DNA of 64,000 nt from Oscillospiraceae bacterium (GTDB taxonomy: Bacteria > Bacillota > Clostridia > Oscillospirales > Acutalibacteraceae), in the NCBI GenBank assembly GCA_015065925.1, contig SVPL01000001.1, forward strand, positions 1 to 64,000. The letters are read 5' to 3'. The position numbers were made by a program, and so were the translations under genes. This document shows positions 25,534-31,565 of the stretch, one piece after another; position 1 is the first letter of the stretch; every line of letters starts with the position of its first letter. The notes beneath the pieces were generated by a model. The model worked only from the letters and a program-made list of their open reading frames with translations. It ran no database searches and was not told the origin of the DNA.

Positions 25534-25788
25534 ATGAGTTGTTATAGTGAAAACGAAATTGTGGATGTTGTGTTAGAAATAATAAGAAACAATCCTGGAA
25601 TACGTACATCCGAGCTTATAGATGAAGCAAGAGCTCAAATGAAACCCGATGGCGAAGATCTTGATATTTTAGACAATCGAAATGATGATAAATTTTCTCA
25701 AAAAGTTCGAAATATCAAGAGCCACGATACTATTGCAGCACAAGTTAGAACTGTTGGCATACATAACCGTCAATGGTTTCTAAAGTAA
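25534..25788 (+). CDS. Small winged-helix protein of the restriction-modification operon
   Basis: 84 aa with a strong ribosome site (AAAGGAGGATAATA). The sequence NNPGIRTSELIDEAR, then DKFSQKVRNIKSHDTI and IHNRQWFL reads as a complete winged helix-turn-helix of the type often fused to restriction enzymes as a DNA-sensing domain. Here it stands alone as the last gene of the plus-strand operon. It may be a detached target-recognition or accessory subunit of the endonuclease, or a second regulator. No catalytic residues are visible. Family naming is inference. Confidence 0.75.
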   Translation: MSCYSENEIVDVVLEIIRNNPGIRTSELIDEARAQMKPDGEDLDILDNRNDDKFSQKVRNIKSHDTIAAQVRTVGIHNRQWFLK

Positions 25789-25793
25789 CTAAA

Positions 25794-25824
25794 CTAACCT
25801 CTCGGCTTTAAACCGAGAGGTTAG
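25794..25824. terminator. Bidirectional terminator hairpin overlapping the 3' end of the dam-type gene
   Basis: Perfect 12-bp arms CTAACCTCTCGG and CCGAGAGGTTAG with a 7-nt loop, between convergent genes. The last codons and stop of the minus-strand methylase (Asn-Leu-Ser-Val-stop, stop at 25808-25810) lie inside the stem and loop. Confidence 0.8.
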
Positions 25825-26926
25825 TAATAATTAGGTGTTCAACGTCTCTATCATTTCGACTTCTAACATTGTAAGTATATTGTTTATCAAAACTTAGAAT
25901 ATTGAAATCTTTCTCATATAAGCCGTTGATAAAGTCGGTGTTTTTGATAACAAGGATAAATTTGGCAAGCGTTTTCCTTAAAGCATGCGCCAGACGTTCT
26001 TGATCAAACTTTGTAAAGTCTTTGCCCTCATAATCGGAAAAGTCTGTATCATAAGGGGGATCTAAGAACATGAAGTCATTGCTTGTAAGATTGACATTTT
26101 TAAAGAAGTCTTCAAAATCAGAGCAATGAATATCTGTGTTAGCAAATAATTGATCGATTTCTCTGTTAAACATATTATCGATTTTTGCCTTCATATCTTT
26201 TCTGTTGTAAGACATGCCACCATAGGGGATGTTGAATTCGCCCTTGGCATTATAGCGGAACATGGAGCCGTAACAATATTCTCTGATGAAATAGAAGTTT
26301 GCAGCTTGATATTGAATAGATTGATCAGTGATTCTACCGAGACTAATATCATTAAAGATTTTGCGGAAATACATATAATATCCGCTTGTAAATCCGGTAA
26401 TCAAGTTCTCGCATAAATCTTCTGTTGTGAATGGCTTTTTATTGTAATTAGCAACCGTTCTGACAAATTTATCTTCAACCATTTGATGAAGGAAAGAGTC
26501 AAAGTCAGCTTTATCTAAAAGAAGTTTCTCACTGAAGCCGGAGTTTATTTTATCCGACATACTTGATATCAGTGCTTCTAATGTATACCTCAACTCGTCC
26601 TTTTGAATTAAACCTTCTTTTAACTTGAAAAAGATATGTAATAATTCGTTTGTTTCTTTGCTACATACGGATACAATATTATTAAAACTGTTATTGTAGC
26701 ACATCAAAAGATCATAAAGCTGTTTATCTTGATTTTTGATTAGTTTATAATATTGAATTAAAGATTCGGAGATATCGTTAATTGCAGCAGACTTAGGAGC
26801 AAGATGAAAGAACAGCGCACCACCGCCAAAAAATGGTTCAATATAACGTTTATAATCAGGTATAAGATGTTCGATTTTATCAATTTCTCTTGATTTGCCA
26901 CCAGGCCATTTAATGATTGGATTCAC
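25808..26926 (-). CDS. Adenine-specific DNA methyltransferase, D12 class (Dam/DpnM-type)
   Basis: A 372-aa N6-adenine methylase of the alpha class. It opens with IIKWPGGKSREI and motif I YIEPFFGGGALFFHL, and has catalytic motif IV FLDPPYDTDFSDYEG near residue 290. It is about 90 aa longer than Dam or DpnM, the extra length lying in the middle target-recognition region, so GATC specificity cannot be assumed. GAGGTGAT precedes the ATG. It is convergent with the C-R-M operon and most probably provides the second methyl mark of the same system. Its own promoter is independent, as expected for a methylase that must act first. Confidence 0.92.
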   Translation of the reverse strand: MNPIIKWPGGKSREIDKIEHLIPDYKRYIEPFFGGGALFFHLAPKSAAINDISESLIQYYKLIKNQDKQLYDLLMCYNNSFNNIVSVCSKETNELLHIFFKLKEGLIQKDELRYTLEALISSMSDKINSGFSEKLLLDKADFDSFLHQMVEDKFVRTVANYNKKPFTTEDLCENLITGFTSGYYMYFRKIFNDISLGRITDQSIQYQAANFYFIREYCYGSMFRYNAKGEFNIPYGGMSYNRKDMKAKIDNMFNREIDQLFANTDIHCSDFEDFFKNVNLTSNDFMFLDPPYDTDFSDYEGKDFTKFDQERLAHALRKTLAKFILVIKNTDFINGLYEKDFNILSFDKQYTYNVRSRNDRDVEHLIITNLSV

Positions 26927-27051
26927 GATATCACCTCAATTCTTTTATAGTATAACACAAAATCAAAAAATATGAAAGCCTTTTTAAGCATAATTTTAAT
27001 TTGTTTTTTTGACTTTGTAGATAACATTTTATTAAAATAGAAACAAAAATA

Positions 27052-27080
27052 TTGACTATTATGGCAAAAGGGGTTAAAAT
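27052..27080 (+). promoter_or_regulatory. Sigma-A promoter of the DUF1292 gene
   Basis: -35 TTGACT (27052-27057), exactly 17 nt, -10 TAAAAT (27075-27080), with about 40 nt to the ATG. Confidence 0.8.
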
Positions 27081-27126
27081 AGTCTTAGCAGAAATCTGTT
27101 AATTTATAGAAAACGAGGTGCTCCCT

Positions 27127-27432
27127 ATGGAAAACCAAAATTTTGGGAATGATATAATTACCCTTACCGATGATGACGGTAAAAATTACGAATTTGAAAT
27201 AATAGACGCTATTGAGACCGACGACGGCAGATACCTTGCAATGATTCCTTATATTTCCGACCCTAAAGCAAAGTTAGACGATAGCGGCGAGCTTGTTATT
27301 GTTAAGGTTTTTGAAGACGAAAACGGTGATGAGTATTTTGAGGATATTCCCGATGACGACGAGTACGAAACCGTAGCCGATTTGTTTATAAACCGTTTGC
27401 AGGATGCATTTGAAATAAACGAAGAGGACTAA
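27127..27432 (+). CDS. DUF1292 family protein
   Basis: A 101-aa acidic protein starting at MENQNFGND (27127), three codons inside the tracked ORF, since GAGGTG lies 7 nt upstream. The pattern ITLTDDDGKNYEFEIIDAIE, YLAMIPY, LVIVKVFEDENGDEYFEDI is that of the DUF1292 family, short Firmicutes proteins of unknown function often found near ruvX/yrrK or mltG; none of those genes is here. The C-terminus (INRLQDAFEINEED) is strongly acidic. No transmembrane segment. Role unknown. Confidence 0.88.
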   Translation: MENQNFGNDIITLTDDDGKNYEFEIIDAIETDDGRYLAMIPYISDPKAKLDDSGELVIVKVFEDENGDEYFEDIPDDDEYETVADLFINRLQDAFEINEED

Positions 27433-27601
27433 GTTCTTTTATTAAGAATAAGATTTGTAGTTTGAAAGGCAGATTGATTGCGAAATTTTTTCTCCCCTTC
27501 CACCGCAAGCAGTCCGGTCTCCTCCTTTTCGCAGTCTTTTCGGGCGCGGAACGAGGCACTACTATACACAAATTACTATCCCGCAATAAACCCGGACTAG
27601 T
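27433..27601. repeat. Intergenic region with a diverged member of the 42.3-kb repeat family
   Basis: No gene seen. GGGCGCGGAACGAGG (27542-27556), 21 nt, ATCCCGCAATAAA (27578-27590) recurs as its reverse complement, with the same 21-nt spacing, twice at 42283-42460. TTGTAGTTTGAAAGGC near 27450 also recurs near 42451. A 14-bp palindrome CCGGACTAGTCCGG (27592-27605) abuts the probable 6S RNA. Confidence 0.75.
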
Positions 27602-27802
27602 CCGGCCTTCCCTGTTCGCGGACCGTGGTAAATTATAACCCTACAACCTTTTTATCGGGGACCTTTCTCCTGCGGCGGGCTTGCAGACCTCCCGGCACTG
27701 TCTTTGAGCAGTGTTGGACGAAGGGAGCGCGAAACCGCGGGGCGGCCACCCACCTGCTTGTTTTTGCAGGTTATCAATTGCCACTTACGGCAGGGCAGGC
27801 TT
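27602..27802 (+). ncRNA. ssrS: Probable 6S RNA
   Basis: A GC-rich stretch in an AT-rich intergenic region that folds like 6S RNA, the regulator that mimics an open promoter and binds RNA polymerase. Closing stem: GCCTTCCCTG (27605-27614) with CAGGGCAGGC (27791-27800), one mismatch. Next stem: GTGGTAA with TTGCCAC. Then comes a large central bubble whose 3' strand carries a small hairpin CCTGC/GCAGG, an apical arm CCTGCGG/CCGCGGG, CTCCC/GGGAG, and a terminal stem GGCACTG/CAGTGTT. The CCACCCACCTG 3' of the apical arm is typical. Length about 200 nt fits. Identified by structure and sequence feel only, without a covariance search; the 110-aa ORF drawn over it is spurious. Confidence 0.7.
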
Positions 27803-27837
27803 TCTTTATAAAGCCTATAATTACAATAAGTAAAAGG

Positions 27838-27874
27838 AATTGTCTTGAGTTAATCCTCAGGGCAATTTTTTATT
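27838..27874 (+). terminator. Rho-independent terminator of the 6S RNA transcript
   Basis: A 12-bp stem (AATTGTCTTGAG with CTCAGGGCAATT, two G-U pairs) around TTAATC, followed by a run of Ts on the plus strand. Confidence 0.8.
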
Positions 27875-27894
27875 ACGCTATGCTATTAAAAAAA

Positions 27895-27920
27895 TTCCCA
27901 ACCGATTACTCGGTTGGGAA
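27895..27920 (-). terminator. Rho-independent terminator of the 56-aa gene
   Basis: TTCCCAACCGA and TCGGTTGGGAA arms with a 4-nt loop; on the minus strand it is followed by a run of seven Ts. Confidence 0.85.
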
Positions 27921-27934
27921 CAAAATACTTTTAA

Positions 27935-28105
27935 TTATTCAGCATCATCTAAGATAACATCAGGATCGGGTTCGCAATCACACTCGATATAGTCCATATC
28001 CTTTTTAGTGTTGAGATAGCGGTTTACAAAAACTGCCACACCTGCTGCCATAGCAGTAACTGCAACTGCGGCTGCAATTATCCACATAAGAGTTCTAAAT
28101 TTCAT
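27935..28105 (-). CDS. Small single-pass membrane protein (56 aa, not in the ORF track)
   Basis: ATG at 28105 preceded by AAGGAGGTTGTTTTAA; stop at 27935-27937. The first 28 residues form one membrane segment (MWIIAAAVAVTAMAAGVAVF) after a short positive start MKFRT, followed by a cytoplasmic or exposed acidic tail containing CDCEPDPD. The tail's two Cys and Asp/Glu richness suggest metal binding, but that is speculation. It has its own strong terminator. No family recognised. Confidence 0.75.
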   Translation of the reverse strand: MKFRTLMWIIAAAVAVTAMAAGVAVFVNRYLNTKKDMDYIECDCEPDPDVILDDAE

Positions 28106-28184
28106 TTAAAACAACCTCCTTAAAAACTGTTTAATATATTATAACCTATTTTGGACGCAATGTCAAATAAATTATTAAATCCAT

Positions 28185-30023
28185 TTACCATCTGAGGCCG
28201 CCCGGACGCCCCATACCGCCGTGATGGCCACCCATTTCGCCTTTATTGGAGCCGTTTGAAGTGACGGCAGAGGACACAGTAAGCTCGGCGATTTTAGTGC
28301 CCGAGGTGTACTTTCCACCCGAATAAATTCCGCCGCTTTGCTTTCCTGTATGACCTCCACCAATATAAGCAGTATAACTCTCGCCTTTTTTAATATCAGG
28401 CGATGAATAACAAATCCAATTATAATCCTTTAACGGACTAAAGGTTATAAGCTCATCTCCGTCTGAGGACTGAATATTAACAAGGCTTCCTGCCGTTCCG
28501 CCCGAAAAGTTAGTATAAACAAGGCTGTTCTGTGAGGAATTTTCTGATGGAGTCTGCGCCATATCCGACGAACCAACGGCAATAAGTATTCCGCCCGTAA
28601 CAGTAAAACTGCCATCATAATCCAAAACACCGTTACCGCCTCGGGTAGACCCATTTACAATTACCGTTCCGCCCGAAATTTCAATATCTCCGTTGGCATC
28701 CAAACCGTCGCCCTCGGCATTAATGCTAAGTCTGCCCGCCAAAACAACCAATTTTCCGCCTGTGGAGGACATAAACCTATCCATTCCCGGTCTTCCGAGT
28801 TCGCCCGAGCCATCTCCGCCGCTTATATTCACGCCATCATCCGAAGCCGTAACCTGAATATTACCGCCCGAAAGGGTTATATTTGTTGCCTCTAAGCCCT
28901 CATAGCTTTGATTTACGGCAATATTCCCCCCTGAAATATTCACATCAGAATCAGCATGTATTCCATCATCACCCGATTTTAAGGTAAGATTGCCGCCTGA
29001 AATTTCAACTGCTTTGTTAGAATGAATAGCGTCATCCAGACTGTCAGAGGAAATTGTTCCCCCAAGAATGGTGACCAAGCTACCGCCCTTTAGCCCCTTT
29101 GCGCTGATTTGAGAATTAGGAACACCGTCACTTCCGCCACCGCTTTGAATGGCATAACTGCCTGACTCCACCTTAAGGGTGGTTTCGGCTTGAATACCGT
29201 CCTCAGCCGCCGTAATACTTCCCTTTGACTCTTTAAGCAGTATGGTGCCTAATGATGCATTTGCCGTTTCATTAGAACGAAGCCCATCCTTGCCCGCCGA
29301 TACAATAAACTCGGTTCCCTTTAAAGCAAGACTATCCTTCCCCGTTATTCCGTGTCCTATAGCTGTTACCTCAAGATTAATTTTTTCAATCTCAAGAACG
29401 CTTTTTCCCGTTAAACCATTTTGGGAATTACCGCATATTACAAGCTTACCTGCTCCGTTTAATACCAAATCACAGTCGCAGTAAACACAGGCATCAGGAT
29501 TTTTGTTAGACTGTGAGGAATAGGAATCGGTATAGTCATAATCCTTGGCATCCTTTAAAATATTCACACTGCCGTCGTGGGCGGTTAAGGTAACCTTACC
29601 TGCTTTTTTTACATAAAAAGCACTGCTGTAATTACAGGATATATCCGCACCGTTTAAAACAACCTTAACCGACACATTTCCCGCATATACAATAATTCTT
29701 CCGTTTGAAAGCTTACCGCTTACGGCATAGGTTCCGCCTTTGGTTATAACAATATCATTACCATCCAGTTTTGCGCCACTGCCCACTATTTCAGCGGTAG
29801 ACTCTTTAAGGGTTATGGTTGTGTCGGCAGAATCTACATTCCCGCCCGATGTGGCGGTGACATTCGTATCGGGCTGTGCAATTTTTGTTTCAGAAGCTTC
29901 TATGGACGCTTGACCTTCCCATACACCACTTGACTCATTGCTTTGCCGGGCTTCATAGCATCCCGAAAAACATAAAATCAGGGCTAAAAACAGACTGCAA
30001 ATTTTAAATGCGTTTCTAATCAT
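28185..30023 (-). CDS. Carbohydrate-binding lipoprotein, Cthe_2159-like beta-helix
   Basis: A 612-aa lipoprotein: signal and lipobox LILCFSGC, then a low-complexity linker to about residue 55. The rest is a repetitive right-handed parallel beta-helix with rungs such as GGNLTLKSGDDGIHADSDVN and SGGNIQVTASDDGVNISGG. This matches the Cthe_2159 family, whose founder binds acidic polysaccharides such as polygalacturonate and needs calcium; the many DDG/ADG loops fit calcium sites. A His/Gly/Met-rich C-terminus (GGHHGGMGRPGG) is unusual and could bind metal. It is the last gene of an operon with DUF4956 and VTC genes. Confidence 0.88.
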   Translation of the reverse strand: MIRNAFKICSLFLALILCFSGCYEARQSNESSGVWEGQASIEASETKIAQPDTNVTATSGGNVDSADTTITLKESTAEIVGSGAKLDGNDIVITKGGTYAVSGKLSNGRIIVYAGNVSVKVVLNGADISCNYSSAFYVKKAGKVTLTAHDGSVNILKDAKDYDYTDSYSSQSNKNPDACVYCDCDLVLNGAGKLVICGNSQNGLTGKSVLEIEKINLEVTAIGHGITGKDSLALKGTEFIVSAGKDGLRSNETANASLGTILLKESKGSITAAEDGIQAETTLKVESGSYAIQSGGGSDGVPNSQISAKGLKGGSLVTILGGTISSDSLDDAIHSNKAVEISGGNLTLKSGDDGIHADSDVNISGGNIAVNQSYEGLEATNITLSGGNIQVTASDDGVNISGGDGSGELGRPGMDRFMSSTGGKLVVLAGRLSINAEGDGLDANGDIEISGGTVIVNGSTRGGNGVLDYDGSFTVTGGILIAVGSSDMAQTPSENSSQNSLVYTNFSGGTAGSLVNIQSSDGDELITFSPLKDYNWICYSSPDIKKGESYTAYIGGGHTGKQSGGIYSGGKYTSGTKIAELTVSSAVTSNGSNKGEMGGHHGGMGRPGGLRW

Positions 30024-30036
30024 TCAAAGCCATCCC

Positions 30037-30702
30037 TTACAGTTCTTCTTTACCATATGCGGGCAAACTGCAAACAATGTCTAAATTTCCGTTTCGACAA
30101 CGAAGGGTATCTAAAAATTCCTTGGTTTTATTTACATCACGAAGTCTTACGCGGTAAACAAGCTGAAAAAGACTACCCATATTTACGGTGCGCACCTTAA
30201 CAAGCTCACTGAAGGAGGTGTATTCTTTAAAAACATCATCAAAAAGATTAGTGTAATCAATATTTTCGGGGATGGTTATTTTAACCTCGCGCTCGGCAGA
30301 TTTTGCCCTTCCAAAGCCAACAACAGTGTAAAAAACTGTAAAAACAACCATTATTGCGGTGAAAATTGCCGCAACCCATATAAAGCCCATACCGGTAGCA
30401 AGACCAATAGCCATACTTAAAAATACGCTTCCAATCTCCCTTGCGTTACCGGGCACAGAGCGAAACCTTACAAGGCTGAAAGCACCTGCGACCGCTACGC
30501 CTACACCGATGTTACCGTTAACCATCATAATCACCATTTGAACAATGGCAGGAAGCAGAGCTAAAGTAACAACAAAGCTTTTGGAATACTGACTGCGGAA
30601 CATATAGCCAAGAGCAATTACAACACCCAAAAGCAAAGACGCTAGTGTACAAACCAAAAAAGCAGTTGCAGAAATTTCGTTTTCAATTATAGTTTCAAAC
30701 AT
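30037..30702 (-). CDS. DUF4956 membrane protein
   Basis: A 221-aa protein starting at MFETIIENE (30702); the tracked start five codons upstream is the ribosome site itself (GGAGGTAAATAAAATG). Four hydrophobic segments occupy residues 12-125 (FLVCTLASLLLGVVIALGYM onwards), with the conserved FSLVRFRSVPGNAREIGSVF in between; the C-terminal 90 residues are a soluble ACT-like domain. DUF4956 proteins are constant neighbours of VTC polyphosphate polymerases and CotH proteins in Firmicutes; the function is not established. It directly follows the VTC gene. Confidence 0.9.
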   Translation of the reverse strand: MFETIIENEISATAFLVCTLASLLLGVVIALGYMFRSQYSKSFVVTLALLPAIVQMVIMMVNGNIGVGVAVAGAFSLVRFRSVPGNAREIGSVFLSMAIGLATGMGFIWVAAIFTAIMVVFTVFYTVVGFGRAKSAEREVKITIPENIDYTNLFDDVFKEYTSFSELVKVRTVNMGSLFQLVYRVRLRDVNKTKEFLDTLRCRNGNLDIVCSLPAYGKEEL

Positions 30703-30703
30703 T

Positions 30704-31429
30704 TTATTTACCTCCAAAGCAGGATAATTCTTTTAGAAAGTTTAAATAGGCTTTTCCGTATTTTGAAAAGGAATTAGGAAAGATATTAAGCTCACTTAAT
30801 ATATGAGCAAGCCACATTGGCATAACTCCGGGGATTTTAATTTCAAGCAGACGGTGATTTTCATCTATAAGTCGCTCGCCGTAGGCACCCAAGCTTAAAT
30901 CCAAATCATCCCTTCGCCACATAATATCCTTATCAATAGTTATGCGAAGCTCGGGATTAGTCTTATCAAAAAATGCCCTTCTGGTGTAAAAAACTGCGGT
31001 GGATGGGGCTAGGCTTTTATAGCTTTTCAAAAACCAATCAAGTTCATTTTTAATCTGCCCCGACAGGTTAATATCTCCCGTTTTAAGATAGTTTATCGCC
31101 CTTTCGTAGGTGGTATCAAGTCGCCTTTTGTATACCACCTTAGCAAATTTTTTCTTAATTTCAATAAAGGCGGTAGAGTCATTTTTTGGAACTGAGTAGC
31201 ATCTTAACCTTAATTTTTCCTTATAAAGGGGCTTGTCTAAGGAACGGCGGATTAAAAGAAAATCAGGGGTATCGTAATAAAGATTACAAATAACCGTTTC
31301 GCCAAATTCATCGGGGATTATACGGTCGCCTATTTTTTTAAGCAAAGCCTTTGCCTGCTCGTCAGTGATATAATACTTTTTTTCATACCTTCTAAAGGTA
31401 TATGTGAATTTTGCCTTAGCCAACCGCAT
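30704..31429 (-). CDS. VTC-domain protein (polyphosphate polymerase-like)
   Basis: About 241 aa from the ATG at 31429 (AAAAGGGG lies close upstream). Opening TFRRYEKKYYITDEQAKALL and the basic strands EKLRLRCYS, EIKKKFAKVVYKRR, then RITIDKDIMWRR and LLEIKIPG are the triphosphate-tunnel residues of the VTC/CYTH superfamily. These enzymes build polyphosphate from ATP in eukaryotes; bacterial members next to DUF4956 and CotH may modify surface polymers. It stops 1 nt before the DUF4956 start, so the two are coupled. Confidence 0.9.
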   Translation of the reverse strand: MRLAKAKFTYTFRRYEKKYYITDEQAKALLKKIGDRIIPDEFGETVICNLYYDTPDFLLIRRSLDKPLYKEKLRLRCYSVPKNDSTAFIEIKKKFAKVVYKRRLDTTYERAINYLKTGDINLSGQIKNELDWFLKSYKSLAPSTAVFYTRRAFFDKTNPELRITIDKDIMWRRDDLDLSLGAYGERLIDENHRLLEIKIPGVMPMWLAHILSELNIFPNSFSKYGKAYLNFLKELSCFGGK

Positions 31430-31521
31430 CACCCCTTTTTGCCCAATTTATTCTACCATTAATAAGTTTACGACATATATTTTGTAGTATTATTAACAAA
31501 ATATAAACAATTGTTTTGTAA

Positions 31522-31561
31522 AAAAAGCCGTCGCCTGTGTTTTGTACTGCGACGGCTTTTT
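31522..31561. terminator. Terminator of the cotH gene
   Basis: AAAAAGCCGTCGC and GCGACGGCTTTTT arms around a 14-nt loop, 5 nt beyond the cotH stop, with T-rich tails on both strands. It separates cotH from the VTC operon, so these related genes are two transcription units. Confidence 0.92.
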
Positions 31562-31565
31562 ACTT

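Noticed and set aside
27386-27586. 66-aa minus-strand ORF after the DUF1292 gene
   Set aside because: Overlaps the DUF1292 3' end and the repeat region; no ribosome site and no protein-like character.
27625-27957. 110-aa plus-strand ORF in the track
   Set aside because: It covers the probable 6S RNA and its terminator, has no ribosome site, and its composition is that of structured RNA read as protein.
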